Assembly (NCBI GenBank): GCA_947626675.1
Contig: CANQTC010000002.1
Span: forward strand, 124,001-188,000
Origin: an uncultured Coprococcus sp.
Lineage (GTDB): Bacteria > Bacillota > Clostridia > Lachnospirales > Lachnospiraceae
DNA: 64,000 bases
Direction of reading: 5' to 3'
Positions 8,940 to 18,598 of the stretch are shown piece after piece. Every line of letters starts with the position of its first letter. The stretch's first letter is position 1. The notes below the pieces were generated by a model. The model saw only the letters and a program-made list of their open reading frames with translations, did not search any database and had not been told where the DNA came from. Both the position numbers and the translations under genes were made by a program.

Positions 8940-9662
8940 ATGAACAAAAAAAAGATACTGATTGTTGATGATGACGAAAACATTGCAGAGCTGATATCCC
9001 TTTATCTGAATAAGGAATGTTATGAAACTGAGATTGCCTTTGATGGCGAATCTGCATTACAGCTGTTTCATGAGTTTAAACCAAATCTCATCCTTCTTGA
9101 TGTAATGCTTCCGGGAATAGACGGTTATCAGGTATGTACCGAGATACGAAAATCTTCCAATACACCCATTATCATGCTGTCTGCAAAAGGTGAAGTTTTT
9201 GACAAGGTACTTGGTCTGAAGATAGGCGCTGACGACTATATTGCAAAGCCTTTTGACTCCAATGAGCTTGTGGCGAGAGTCGGCGCACTTTTACGCCGAT
9301 GTACATTTAATGAAGAAACGCAAGCGGCCACCGCCGGCATTTCCAGTGAAACCGAACGTACCGGAACCTATGTTGAATACGATAATCTGATTGTCAATAT
9401 CTCCAATTATACAGTAACCTTTGAGGGACATAATCTCGAAATGCCGCCGAAGGAGCTGGAGCTTCTCTATTTCCTTGCAAGCAGACCAAATCAGGTATTT
9501 ACAAGGGAGCAGCTTCTTGACAAATTATGGGGATATGAATATGTTGGCGATACAAGAACAGTAGATGTCCATATCAAAAGACTGCGTGAAAAATTAAGTA
9601 ATAAATATAACTGGTCCTTATTTACCGTATGGGGTATCGGCTACAAATTTGAGGTAAAGTAA
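8940..9662 (+). CDS. OmpR/PhoB-family response regulator
   Basis: The protein has an N-terminal receiver (acidic DDDEN pocket, phospho-accepting Asp about 54 in LLDVMLPGIDG, Lys in IAKPFDS) and a C-terminal winged helix (about 140-240, with LLDKLWGYEYVGDTRTVDVHIKRLR). Two ATG codons are adjacent, 8937 and 8940; AAAGGAG ends at 8933, so the second, six bases away, fits better. It is followed one base later by its histidine kinase gene, and follows mutS2 closely, so all three may share a transcript. Target genes cannot be told from the sequence. Confidence 0.93.
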   Translation: MNKKKILIVDDDENIAELISLYLNKECYETEIAFDGESALQLFHEFKPNLILLDVMLPGIDGYQVCTEIRKSSNTPIIMLSAKGEVFDKVLGLKIGADDYIAKPFDSNELVARVGALLRRCTFNEETQAATAGISSETERTGTYVEYDNLIVNISNYTVTFEGHNLEMPPKELELLYFLASRPNQVFTREQLLDKLWGYEYVGDTRTVDVHIKRLREKLSNKYNWSLFTVWGIGYKFEVK

Positions 9663-9663
9663 T

Positions 9664-11160
9664 ATGAAAAAAACTGCGTTTGATAAAATTGTTATAGGAT
9701 TTGTATTGTTGGTCATCATTATTTTTTCCGTACTTGTATTTTACACGATACATAATACAAAAAAACAGCTTTATTCCTGTATTGAGGAAAATCTTGTTTC
9801 AACCGGTAATATGCTCGTAAAAACTTCTGTTGCCGGTTATGTAAACGGCGGTGGTAATTTTTTAGAATTTTCCGGGGATATGAAGAACGCTTCTGAAACC
9901 TTAAATATGGATATATGGTATGCCAACGCAGACGGAAAGCTGCTTATACAGCCAAAATCCTCCTCCGAACAGAAAGCAGATACGATTTCCTTTTATCTTA
10001 CGGATGAGCAGCGATATGCCAATTTCACATCTAAAAATGACATGTCCGGTTTTTATCCTTCTAAGATGCTTTGTGCAGGATTTCCAATCTATCATTCCGG
10101 GACCTATTCCGGTATCCTGATTCTCTGCACTTCCATTGATGTTATGGATAAAATCACCTCAAGTACGATAAACTCTACATATACGCCTTTTTTAATACTA
10201 ATCATATTATCCATGTTAGCGCTTATGTTTATATCAAACAGTATGTTAAAGCCGCTCCGCGAAATCATAAGAGTTTCAAAATCTTATGCAGCAGGCAATT
10301 TTAATGCAAAGGTAAATGTACGCGTAAATAATGAATTTGGTGAACTGGCAAAATATATGGAGGAAATGGCCGATGAACTCAGTCGCTCAGATGAATATAA
10401 AAAATCCTTTATTTCAAATATCTCTCACGATTTCCGTTCACCACTGACCTCTATAAAAGGATATATTACAGCGATGCTTGATGGAACGATTCCCCCGGAA
10501 AAATATGAGAAATACCTGAACACCGTTTTAAATGAAACGCAACGCCTTACCAAGCTCACCCAGGGGCTTCTGGAACTGAACAGCTTTGACTCCTACGACC
10601 TTAAGCTTGACAAGTCTAATTTCGACCTTAAGCAAATCATTGACGCTACCGTCAATACCTTTGAAGGAAAATGTCAGGACCGGGGAATCTATCTTAAGCG
10701 TATCTTCCTTACGGATAACACGATTGTATATGCTGACAGGACGCGTATCCAACAGGTTATCTATAATCTGGTCGATAATGCTATTAAGTTTACCCCGGAA
10801 GGCAAGCAGATAACCATTCAGGTATCGGAAAAAGCAGAGAAAATATATACCAGCGTCAAGGATGAAGGCTGCGGTATTCCAAAAGAGTCCATCAAGAAAG
10901 TATTTGACCGCTTCTATAAGACAGACCCCAGTCGTGGAAAGGATAAGATGGGTACCGGTCTTGGACTTGCCATAACAAAAGAAGTCATAAAAGCGCATGG
11001 CGAAAAAATAACACTTACTTCAGAAGTTGGCAGGGGGAGCGAATTTGTATTTTCACTCCCTATGCAAAGAGAAATGCAGGTTCCTATCAAACCTGTACAT
11101 ATCGAAAAGAAAGAGGATGCAGTCATTGGGAATGGAAAGTTCAGGATTAAGAAGAACTAA
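9664..11160 (+). CDS. Membrane sensor histidine kinase
   Basis: The 498-residue kinase has TM1 (about 8-28), an extracytoplasmic sensor of about 140 residues, TM2 (about 173-195), a HAMP linker (about 192-245), a HisKA domain with the phospho-His at 255 (ISHDFRSPLTS), and a HATPase domain with N box NLVDNAIKF, G1 DEGCGIP and G2 GTGLGLAI. The start is one base after the response regulator stop, with GAGG inside that gene, so the pair is coupled. After the HATPase there is a short basic tail. Architecture resembles PhoR/WalK-type kinases without a PAS domain. It ends convergent with trmL, 15 bases away. Confidence 0.93.
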   Translation: MKKTAFDKIVIGFVLLVIIIFSVLVFYTIHNTKKQLYSCIEENLVSTGNMLVKTSVAGYVNGGGNFLEFSGDMKNASETLNMDIWYANADGKLLIQPKSSSEQKADTISFYLTDEQRYANFTSKNDMSGFYPSKMLCAGFPIYHSGTYSGILILCTSIDVMDKITSSTINSTYTPFLILIILSMLALMFISNSMLKPLREIIRVSKSYAAGNFNAKVNVRVNNEFGELAKYMEEMADELSRSDEYKKSFISNISHDFRSPLTSIKGYITAMLDGTIPPEKYEKYLNTVLNETQRLTKLTQGLLELNSFDSYDLKLDKSNFDLKQIIDATVNTFEGKCQDRGIYLKRIFLTDNTIVYADRTRIQQVIYNLVDNAIKFTPEGKQITIQVSEKAEKIYTSVKDEGCGIPKESIKKVFDRFYKTDPSRGKDKMGTGLGLAITKEVIKAHGEKITLTSEVGRGSEFVFSLPMQREMQVPIKPVHIEKKEDAVIGNGKFRIKKN

Positions 11161-11175
11161 AAACTGCTTCCGCTT

Positions 11176-11667
11176 TTACCACTCGTATCGATGGAGCTGT
11201 CCCTGCGTTTCTAAACCTGTGAAGTTCTGCTGTCTTAGTGCCTCGTATAATACGATGGCTACAGAGTTACCAAGATTTAACGAACGTATGTCGGGATACA
11301 TGGGAATTCTTATTGCGGTTTCCTGATAATCAAGCAATAATTCTTCCGGTATTCCGGCACTTTCTTTTCCAAACATGATATATGCATCTGTATCATATGC
11401 CACATCTGTATATTTTTGTTTTGCTTTTGTCGTTGCCATATAAAGCTTTGCACCGGGATTTTTCTTAAGAAAATCCTGAAAATCATCATATATGGTTACG
11501 TCCAGTTTATCCCAGTAATCAAGACCTGCACGTTTTACCTGCTTTTCATTGATTTGAAATCCCATAGGCTCTATCAGGTGCAGTCTTGCACCTGCTGCTA
11601 CACAGGTTCGTCCGATGTTCCCTGTATTTGCCGGAATTTCCGGCTCATGAAGCACTATATTAAGCAT
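11176..11667 (-). CDS. trmL: tRNA (cytidine(34)-2'-O)-methyltransferase TrmL
   Basis: The 163-residue protein is a minimal SPOUT-fold (trefoil knot) methyltransferase of the TrmL/YibK group, which methylates the ribose of the wobble base in tRNA-Leu isoacceptors using SAM. Signatures are EPEIPANTGNIGRT at the N-terminus, the IMFGKESAGIPEEL loop in the middle, and the C-terminal knot segment RSLNLGNSVAIVLYEALRQ. Length matches the family (about 155-165). AAGGAG precedes the ATG. It is the last gene of the minus-strand run that begins with dinB and lies 21 bases after the AIR-synthase-like gene. Confidence 0.93.
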   Translation of the reverse strand: MLNIVLHEPEIPANTGNIGRTCVAAGARLHLIEPMGFQINEKQVKRAGLDYWDKLDVTIYDDFQDFLKKNPGAKLYMATTKAKQKYTDVAYDTDAYIMFGKESAGIPEELLLDYQETAIRIPMYPDIRSLNLGNSVAIVLYEALRQQNFTGLETQGQLHRYEW

Positions 11668-11688
11668 TTTCTCAATCTCCTTTTCTCT

Positions 11689-12660
11689 TTACAAAAATGT
11701 ATCGTATTTCGGCGGTGTAAGAAATCTTTTCTCATCATCGTGTATAATGATTCTATCGTTATCATTTGTTATTCTGCCTATAACAGAAGCCTCGTAGCCC
11801 TCTTTATAAAGCCGTTCTGAAAGTTTATCGCCATATGGTGTTACAAACAGTACCGCCCCGCTTCCGTCTATCATATAAGGATTATGACCTGTATATTCGC
11901 ATATTTCTACCGTTTCCTGCATAATTGGTATTGCGTCATGGCTTATGGATATTCCTGCATTTGCTGCGTCTGCCATCTCCCATAACGCCGCATAAACACC
12001 ACCTGTCGATATATCATGTGAATAAACAATTCCTTCTTCTATAGCAATATCAGCCTCCTGCCTTAAGGCCATATATTCCTTTAACCGTTCAGCTCCATTC
12101 AGATATGTTGCTGAATATCGGCTCTGAAGTCCCTCTTTATGCTTTGAAAGCAGCTTTACCGTACCCATAACGCCGGTCTGTCCGCACATGACGATATCCA
12201 TCCCCGGCATTATATTTGCAGGACTTAACCCGGATGTACCATAACAGCATCTGCCTGCCATCGTCATGGTTATAATGGGGCTGTTTACAGCGTCACTAAT
12301 CTCCGTATGACCTGTGATAATGTCCACCTGATACATCTGTGCCAAAGCGCCAAGACTTATCAGGATTTTTTTCATATACTTTTCGTCTTCGGAAGGCATC
12401 ATGACTGCATTTGTAAGGGCAAACGGAACCGTCCCTCCTGCACGCAGGTTATTATAAAGCTTTATAAAATCATATCGGATATCCGATAAATCTTCTATGA
12501 TACTTACGCCTTGTGCAACTGCCACCTCATCTGCAGCCGCAAGGAAAAGCCGGGCATAGTCGCATCCTATTCCGGCTTTTATCAGATTCTTATTTTGTGT
12601 TTTGGGAATATTTTTCAGTATTGACCTTTTTGTCTGTATCTCACTAAACTTTTTTCGCAT
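11689..12660 (-). CDS. AIR-synthase-related (PurM-like) protein of unknown substrate
   Basis: The 323-residue product has the two-domain PurM fold layout shared by HypE, ThiL, SelD and AIR synthase: an N-terminal ATP-binding half with a conserved TGHTEIS segment and a C-terminal half with SHDISTGG and an IDGSGAVLFVTP strand. The usual N-terminal GxGDDAA loop reads GIGCDYARL here. These proteins phosphorylate or activate a carbonyl or thiocarbonyl using ATP, but I cannot name the substrate. In the raw frame a GTG lies at 12666, but GGGAG places the start at the ATG at 12660. It follows a 34-aa membrane peptide gene by 14 bases. HypE is an unlikely identity: no [NiFe]-hydrogenase genes are nearby. 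Confidence 0.75.
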   Translation of the reverse strand: MRKKFSEIQTKRSILKNIPKTQNKNLIKAGIGCDYARLFLAAADEVAVAQGVSIIEDLSDIRYDFIKLYNNLRAGGTVPFALTNAVMMPSEDEKYMKKILISLGALAQMYQVDIITGHTEISDAVNSPIITMTMAGRCCYGTSGLSPANIMPGMDIVMCGQTGVMGTVKLLSKHKEGLQSRYSATYLNGAERLKEYMALRQEADIAIEEGIVYSHDISTGGVYAALWEMADAANAGISISHDAIPIMQETVEICEYTGHNPYMIDGSGAVLFVTPYGDKLSERLYKEGYEASVIGRITNDNDRIIIHDDEKRFLTPPKYDTFL

Positions 12661-12674
12661 CAGCACAGCTCCCG

Positions 12675-12779
12675 TTAGAAAGACACAACAATCATCGTAA
12701 CAATCATTGCAAATACCAAAATTCCTACTACGATTTTTGAAATAAGCTTCTTTCCTTTTGGATTACTTAAATCTATCAT
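12675..12779 (-). CDS. 34-residue single-pass membrane peptide
   Basis: A frame of 34 codons begins at an ATG with AAGGAG and AAAGGAA upstream and ends in TAA at 12675. The peptide has a short polar, lysine-containing N-terminus (IDLSNPKGKKLISK) and one hydrophobic helix to its end (about residues 16-34), so it is probably inserted in the membrane with the N-terminus inside. It lies between nth and the AIR-synthase-like gene with gaps of 56 and 14 bases, all on one strand. Small clostridial membrane proteins of the DUF4044 sort look similar, but I cannot assign it. Confidence 0.65.
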   Translation of the reverse strand: MIDLSNPKGKKLISKIVVGILVFAMIVTMIVVSF

Positions 12780-12835
12780 TTCCTTTATCTCCTTTTATTA
12801 TCAGGTATCTCTATATCATATCAGATAAACCGCTG

Positions 12836-13510
12836 CTATTCAATGGATTTTTTTGCTGACGGACATACACAGGCAAGTGTACATTCATTACATTTCGGTC
12901 TTCTTGCTATACATATATTACGCCCATGTGTAATAATCTGTATGTTATATAATATCCACTGTTCCTTTGGGAGCTTGTCCATCAGGTCATATTCTATTTT
13001 TACAGGCTCTTCTTCTTTCGTCAGTCCAAGTAACTGTGAGATTCTTTTTACATGGGTATCTACTACGATACTTGGCTCATGGAATATATTTCCTCTTATA
13101 ACATTTGCAGTCTTTCTGCCTACCCCATCTAACCTCGTAAGGGCATCTATGTCGCGGGGAACTTCACCACCATATTCTGATATCAGTTTCTTTGCACAGC
13201 CAATAATATTTTTCGCTTTATTTTTATAAAAACCTGTTGAATAAATATCCTGTTCCAGTTCTTTTAAATCTGCATCTGCAAATGCCTGCAATGTCGGATA
13301 TTTTATAAATAAATCTTTCGTAACAATATTGACTCTTGCATCCGTACACTGGGCCGAAAGCATGGTTGCAATGAGCAGCTGCCATGCATTATCATGATTT
13401 AAGTAACATTTATATTCTGTGGTATAGGTATCGTTTAGTATTTCTACTATTTTTGCAATACGTTCCCGCTCTTTTTTGCTTATCCTCTTTTTCTTCTTTT
13501 TTTCTTCCAT
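12836..13510 (-). CDS. nth: Endonuclease III (base-excision DNA glycosylase/AP lyase)
   Basis: The 224-residue enzyme removes oxidised pyrimidines and cleaves AP sites. The helix-hairpin-helix is LDGVGRKTANVI, containing the catalytic Lys, and the catalytic Asp is in VVDTHVKRIS. The C-terminal [4Fe-4S] ligands follow the C-x6-C-x2-C-x5-C pattern (CIARRPKCNECTLACVC). The N-terminus is highly basic (MEEKKKKKRISKKERER). GGAG lies eight bases before the ATG. It is located 52 bases after the B12-radical SAM gene in the same direction. Confidence 0.95.
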   Translation of the reverse strand: MEEKKKKKRISKKERERIAKIVEILNDTYTTEYKCYLNHDNAWQLLIATMLSAQCTDARVNIVTKDLFIKYPTLQAFADADLKELEQDIYSTGFYKNKAKNIIGCAKKLISEYGGEVPRDIDALTRLDGVGRKTANVIRGNIFHEPSIVVDTHVKRISQLLGLTKEEEPVKIEYDLMDKLPKEQWILYNIQIITHGRNICIARRPKCNECTLACVCPSAKKSIE

Positions 13511-13562
13511 TCTATGTTCTCCATTTGTACACCAGCCATCATCAAATAACTTCGCGGTTACT

Positions 13563-15350
13563 TTATAACGTCTTTATCACGACAATCCTGCCATTATTGT
13601 CTATCGGATTTCTATCGTCATAATCAAATAATAAATATTGGTTCTTATCAAGCAGTTTCATTCCTTTTGATATATTATATATATCAATCTGTACCGGTTC
13701 AATATGCATCTTTCTGGCAAATACCTTTGACTCATAGTTTTCTGCCTGTATTTTATATTCTGAATTTCCCTGATTGATAAAAAATTCTGTCACCAACTGA
13801 TGGTATCCCGATATATCTGCAGCAAATTCAGGCCTGCTCTTTAATTTCTCCCGGTAATACAAATCCACTGTCAATAATTGTTTTAATATCGTAAGCTGTT
13901 CATTTTCAAGTCCGAATACCGCTTCACCAAACTCAAGCAAAACTTTATATCGGTCTGTTCTCTTAAGACTTATCACATCATATCCATGCCTGCAATAATA
14001 AGCGCCAAGCACATCAAAAAAATCATAAGCAGACTCCGAAAATTCCATCAGATATTTCAGGGAATATGTATATTGTCTGCTGTTTCCATAAATCTCAAGC
14101 ACCTGTTCAATAGCCTTCAGGCGTATAATATCATCATAGCCAATCCATTTATTTGACATAATCTCATAGGGCGGAAAGTCGCTATATACAAGTTCATATT
14201 CCGCTTTTTCTTCCTCCATATAAGAACCCTTCAGCACCTTTAAAAATCCAAGCTGAAGATTATCTGGCTTCATAGCCCATGCATCATTAAATGATTTCCT
14301 AAAAGATTTCATATCCTCAAATGGAAGGCCTACGATAAGGTCCAGATGAACATGCGCAGTTCCCATCGAAACGAGTTTTCCCATCGCCGCTGCGAGTCTG
14401 TCTATATTCATGGTTCTGCGTATCTCTGCTATCGTATCAGGATTGGTCGTCTGCATTCCAACCTCCAATTGTATCAGTCCTGCACGCATATTTTTAATGA
14501 TGTTAAAATCTTCCTCTTCAAGCAAATCTGCCGATATCTCAAAATGAAAATTTGTGATGCCATTGTCATGCTTTGCTATATATGACCAAATTACTCTTGA
14601 ATGTCTTTTATCAGCATTAAATGTTCTGTCTATAAATTTTACCTGCTTCACATTATTATCAAGGAAAAACTGCAATTCCCGTTTTACTTTATCAAGACTC
14701 CGAAGTCTTAACCCCTTATCGATGGAAGATAGGCAATAGCTGCATCGGAACGGGCATCCCCTTGCTGTTTCGTAGTAAATAATACGGTTTTCAAATTCCG
14801 CTAAATCTTGATATACAAATGGAAGCTCGTCCATATTCATAGGCCGTCTGTCGGCTGTTGTCCGAAGGATATCGCCCTGTCTTATCACAATGCCTTCCGG
14901 AAGGTCTGCTGCATCTGCTTCATCTAAACAGTCGGCTGTTTCTGCAAGCATACGGATAAGCGCTGCAAATGTTTTCTCCCCTTCACCTTTCATGACAAGC
15001 TGAATAAAATCATTTTCCTCAAGCACCCGGTCTGCATCATATGAAACTTCCGGTCCGCCAAGCCATATTTTTACTTCCTTCTGTACTTTTTTCAGCTCTC
15101 TTGCAATTAAAAGTACAACATCAATATTCCATATATAACAGGAAAATGCAATCACATCTGCCTTTTCCAGATAAAGGCTGTTCAGTATCTTCTCCCGTTC
15201 ATTATTTATCGTATACTCACAGATATGAATATCCATATTATTTTCACTGCAGCTTTCCCGCAGAGATTCTGCTGCATATGTATATAAGCTGTATATGCCG
15301 AGGTTTGAATGAATATATTTTGCGTTTATGGCACACAGAACGATTTTCAT
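13563..15350 (-). CDS. B12-binding radical SAM protein (P-methylase-like group)
   Basis: The ORF can be extended, but the start at 15350 overlaps the upstream stop as ATGA and begins with the typical [16 protein letters not shown]. Residues about 1-150 form a cobalamin-binding Rossmann domain ([27 protein letters not shown]). Next is a radical SAM barrel with CxxxCxxC ([10 protein letters not shown], near residue 190), binding the [4Fe-4S] cluster that cleaves SAM. The C-terminal about 190 residues match the DUF4080 region of this subgroup. The family includes methyltransferases and ring-forming enzymes; the substrate here is unknown. Coupling to the DUF815 ATPase suggests joint expression. 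Confidence 0.85.
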   Translation of the reverse strand: MKIVLCAINAKYIHSNLGIYSLYTYAAESLRESCSENNMDIHICEYTINNEREKILNSLYLEKADVIAFSCYIWNIDVVLLIARELKKVQKEVKIWLGGPEVSYDADRVLEENDFIQLVMKGEGEKTFAALIRMLAETADCLDEADAADLPEGIVIRQGDILRTTADRRPMNMDELPFVYQDLAEFENRIIYYETARGCPFRCSYCLSSIDKGLRLRSLDKVKRELQFFLDNNVKQVKFIDRTFNADKRHSRVIWSYIAKHDNGITNFHFEISADLLEEEDFNIIKNMRAGLIQLEVGMQTTNPDTIAEIRRTMNIDRLAAAMGKLVSMGTAHVHLDLIVGLPFEDMKSFRKSFNDAWAMKPDNLQLGFLKVLKGSYMEEEKAEYELVYSDFPPYEIMSNKWIGYDDIIRLKAIEQVLEIYGNSRQYTYSLKYLMEFSESAYDFFDVLGAYYCRHGYDVISLKRTDRYKVLLEFGEAVFGLENEQLTILKQLLTVDLYYREKLKSRPEFAADISGYHQLVTEFFINQGNSEYKIQAENYESKVFARKMHIEPVQIDIYNISKGMKLLDKNQYLLFDYDDRNPIDNNGRIVVIKTL

Positions 15351-16648
15351 AACACACCTGCCAGATAATTGATAAACTGCTGCGCTGTTCTTCCTGATAT
15401 GCCGCCATGCGCCAGTTCCCATTGATTGGCTTCAAGGAACAGCTTTTCGTCTTCCAGTTCTATTCCATTCTTCTGTGCCAGTCCCTTTACAATCTGGAAA
15501 TATTCTTTTTGCGATGGCTTGCTATAGTTGATGGTAACGCCAAAACGATTGACAAGAGACAGCTTTTCCTGCATGGTATCGCTCTTATGCATACCATTCC
15601 TGTTCTCCACATCATTCCTGTCAGACCAGGTTTCTTTGATGATATGGCGTCTGTTTGATGTAGCATAAATCAGTACATTATCCGGTTTTATCTCAAGACC
15701 GCCTTCTATAACAGCCTTTAAATACTTGTATTCTATCTCAAACTCTTCAAATGATAAATCATCCATATATATGATAAACCTGTAATTTCTGTTTTTTATC
15801 AGAGATATCACCTGCGCCAAATCCTGAAACTGGTGCTTATAAATCTCAATCATCCGAAGTCCTCTGTCATAATATTCGTTGATGATGGCTTTTATGGTTG
15901 TCGATTTTCCTGTTCCACTGTCGCCAAATAAAAGCGCATTATTGGATTTCTTTCCTTCAACAAAGGCTTCCGTATTGTCTGTAATTTTCTTTTTTTGAAT
16001 CTCATATCCAATAATATCGTCAAGCCTTACATCTTCCGTATTATTTATCGGAACAAATTCCAGATTTCCATGCTCTCTTGTAATTCGGAACGCCTTGTTT
16101 AGTCCGAACATTCCCACACCGTATGCCCGGTAAAAATCCGTAACAATATCAAAGATTTCATTCTCATCTGCCGCCTGTTCTATCGCACAACTAATCTTCT
16201 GAACCTTCTCACTTACATTTTTATTGTACATCTGCTCTTTTTTGCCTATCGCTTTATAATTCGTAATCGTTGAAAAACAGTCGATATCGAGCGCTTCTTC
16301 TATCTCCGAAAAATCAAAATCAAACAGTTTTTTAAATATCTTAAAATCAGCTTTGGCAAAATTATTGACCGTTCCGTCATTTGCCCCTACCTTCTCACAT
16401 GTCATGCTGAAGGAATTTTCATTTGTTATTAAAATAAATGAAAGATAATTATGCCACAGGTTCTTATCAAACCCATAGCTTGTGGAAATATCAAGAATCC
16501 GCTTTATCTGGTCATATATTTTTGAAACAAGTTCAGGTTTCTCATAACCCCCGCCTGCAAATTCTTCAAATATGCCGGACAGTTTCATCAGGATACTGTC
16601 TTCCCCCAGATTTCTATATAACACAAGCTTTGCAATATCTCTATACAT
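15347..16648 (-). CDS. DUF815-family AAA+ ATPase
   Basis: The protein matches the DUF815 predicted ATPases: about 190 residues of helical N-terminus, then the AAA+ core with Walker [13 protein letters not shown], Walker [12 protein letters not shown], and a sensor segment [13 protein letters not shown] followed by the typical KETWSDR stretch. The physiological role of the family is unknown. The start is set at 16648 by GAAGGAAGAAAA upstream, giving 433 residues; the frame is open further upstream. It overlaps the preceding permease gene by 8 bases and the following radical SAM gene by 4 (ATGA), an arrangement implying translational coupling on both sides. Confidence 0.85.
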   Translation of the reverse strand: MYRDIAKLVLYRNLGEDSILMKLSGIFEEFAGGGYEKPELVSKIYDQIKRILDISTSYGFDKNLWHNYLSFILITNENSFSMTCEKVGANDGTVNNFAKADFKIFKKLFDFDFSEIEEALDIDCFSTITNYKAIGKKEQMYNKNVSEKVQKISCAIEQAADENEIFDIVTDFYRAYGVGMFGLNKAFRITREHGNLEFVPINNTEDVRLDDIIGYEIQKKKITDNTEAFVEGKKSNNALLFGDSGTGKSTTIKAIINEYYDRGLRMIEIYKHQFQDLAQVISLIKNRNYRFIIYMDDLSFEEFEIEYKYLKAVIEGGLEIKPDNVLIYATSNRRHIIKETWSDRNDVENRNGMHKSDTMQEKLSLVNRFGVTINYSKPSQKEYFQIVKGLAQKNGIELEDEKLFLEANQWELAHGGISGRTAQQFINYLAGVL

Positions 16649-17846
16649 TTTTCTTCCTTCTTTCTTCTTTCTTATCATCTGCCGGCGGGACTTGCGTCAA
16701 GGCATATTTACGCCACGGAATCCCTTTTTCTTTAATCCTTTTTACAACAAATTCTTCTGAAACTGCATAAAGAACTGATAAAAGCGGGACAAATATCAAC
16801 ATCCCCACAATCCCCATAAGATTTCCGCCTAATATAACTGCTACAAGAACCCATATGGACGGAAGCCCTACAGAGCCGCCTACTACATGCGGATATATCA
16901 GATTGCCCTCTATCTGCTGTAACACGATAAATACAATCAGAAATACGATGATTTTATGAGGCGCTGCGACAAGTATCAGGAACGCGCCCACACCACAGCC
17001 GATAAATGCGCCAATTACAGGTATTAATGCAGTCATCGCAATTGTAATGCTGACTACAAGCGCAAATGGTATCTGAAATATGCTCATTGTGATAAAGAAC
17101 ATGATTCCAAGTATGCATGCTTCCAGACATTGTCCGGATATAAAATTTGAAAATGTAGCATCTGACACAATACATATTTTTATTATCTTGTCTGCTGTTT
17201 TTTCTTTGCAGCAGGCATATAATATTCCTTTTGTCTGCTTCTCTAAAACTTCCTTCTGGCTCAGTATATATATCGCAAAGAAAATTCCTACGATAACATC
17301 TACGATAGCACCTACAAATGAAGTCGCAAATGACATCGTGGATGTTAAAATACTGCTTCCGCCATTTTTTAAAAGCGATATCAGCTCATCAACCATCTTA
17401 TCCCAGTCTATATTGATATTCATAATTTTATCAACCACTTTCGGATAGTCCTGGCTCAAACCGACCGCCCAGTTCTTCAATTTATCCATCGCTCCGGGGA
17501 ACTTCTCACCGATTGTATTAATTGTCGTAATAAATTCCGGTACAATCATGGTAATTGCAAATGTGATGACAAGCAGGATACAAATAATAGAAAGCAGCAG
17601 ACATACCGGTCGTTTACATTTGTATAATCTGCTTTTCGTATTCTTAAATAATACCTTCTCCAGTCCCTTCATCGGCACATTTAATATAAATGCAATTGCA
17701 AAACCGATGATAAAGGGCATCACCAGCGCCACAATCCAGTTAAACAGCTTTATCACACTTGTAAAGTTGAATAAAAGATATGCAAACAAAATTGCGGCAC
17801 AAGCAATCATCAGTATTTTTTTCACATTGTTTTTATTCAGTTCCAT
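16641..17846 (-). CDS. AI-2E family transporter (PerM/YtvI type)
   Basis: The 401-residue membrane protein has about eight predicted helices with a soluble segment near 95-150. The conserved C-terminal part reads [11 protein letters not shown] and [20 protein letters not shown], hallmark motifs of the AI-2E exporter family. Members export AI-2 or act as Na+/H+ antiporters, and sporulation YtvI belongs here as well; the substrate is not determined. AAGGGA directs the start to 17846, one base after the stop of the exonuclease gene. The end overlaps the DUF815 gene by 8 bases. Confidence 0.85.
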   Translation of the reverse strand: MELNKNNVKKILMIACAAILFAYLLFNFTSVIKLFNWIVALVMPFIIGFAIAFILNVPMKGLEKVLFKNTKSRLYKCKRPVCLLLSIICILLVITFAITMIVPEFITTINTIGEKFPGAMDKLKNWAVGLSQDYPKVVDKIMNINIDWDKMVDELISLLKNGGSSILTSTMSFATSFVGAIVDVIVGIFFAIYILSQKEVLEKQTKGILYACCKEKTADKIIKICIVSDATFSNFISGQCLEACILGIMFFITMSIFQIPFALVVSITIAMTALIPVIGAFIGCGVGAFLILVAAPHKIIVFLIVFIVLQQIEGNLIYPHVVGGSVGLPSIWVLVAVILGGNLMGIVGMLIFVPLLSVLYAVSEEFVVKRIKEKGIPWRKYALTQVPPADDKKEERRKKNV

Positions 17847-17847
17847 A

Positions 17848-18501
17848 TTATTTCCCTTCAAGTTTTATATTTTTAAACACATCCCCTATTGAGTATGTCA
17901 TATTTTTGCTTGGTTTATAAATTTCCATAATGGGCGCCATAATTTTCCTGAACTTTTCTTCATCCTTTGACAGCACAAATACCTCCGCCGTATTTCTGGC
18001 ATCCCAGAGTGCATCATGTTCCTCCCCCTGAAAATCTTCGCCAAGATAAAAGACTGCATCCGACAGCGCAATCCGTCTTTTCGTTCCAAGCATACGCGCA
18101 AATTCCTTCTGAAAATCCCTCCATCTTCCTGTGAGCCCGGGAAGCGCAGGATTTTCATAAGATTTCAGTTTTTTCTCCCTGTTTAACTGCCTCAAGTCAT
18201 TTTCACTCCATGCATATATCACATCTGCATCCTTACACCAGCCGATAAACATGTCCATCGCTTCTGCATAATCAGGCGCATCCTCTACCATATTATTTGT
18301 AATTCCTGTGAGTTCGGTTATCCTTTCTGTTACAGGCGTTATTACAGGTCTTACATATGTTTTAAATGCATCTGTTTCCTGATATGTATCGTTCAGCCGA
18401 ACAGCACCGATTTCAATAATCTCATTTTTGCATATTTTTAATTCTTCACTATGCGTATAATCGATTTGATTCATTTCAAAATCTACAAATACATATTCCA
18501 T
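17848..18501 (-). CDS. 3'-5' exonuclease, DEDDh (DnaQ-like) family
   Basis: The 217-residue protein is a DnaQ-type exonuclease. Acidic ligands are visible in ExoI (VFVDFEMNQ), ExoII (SENDLRQLN) and ExoIII with the general-base His (HDALWDARNTAEV). It is similar in size to KapD/ERI-like enzymes that trim RNA or DNA ends. The start at 18501 is chosen because AAAGG lies eight bases upstream; the frame also allows 18516. It heads the tight cluster exonuclease, AI-2E permease, DUF815 ATPase and radical SAM. Confidence 0.88.
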   Translation of the reverse strand: MEYVFVDFEMNQIDYTHSEELKICKNEIIEIGAVRLNDTYQETDAFKTYVRPVITPVTERITELTGITNNMVEDAPDYAEAMDMFIGWCKDADVIYAWSENDLRQLNREKKLKSYENPALPGLTGRWRDFQKEFARMLGTKRRIALSDAVFYLGEDFQGEEHDALWDARNTAEVFVLSKDEEKFRKIMAPIMEIYKPSKNMTYSIGDVFKNIKLEGK

Positions 18502-18598
18502 TTTTATACCTTTCATATTCGTTTTTTTCGTAAGTTTAGTATATGTTATATGTTATGAAAAATCAATGTAAAGTAACCGGCTGCGTACTATTTTCTTC

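Noticed and set aside
11689-12660. HypE, [NiFe]-hydrogenase maturation factor
   Set aside because: The fold is shared, but the N-terminal ATP-loop differs, and no hyp or [NiFe]-hydrogenase genes are nearby; the hydrogenase genes in the window are of the [FeFe] type.
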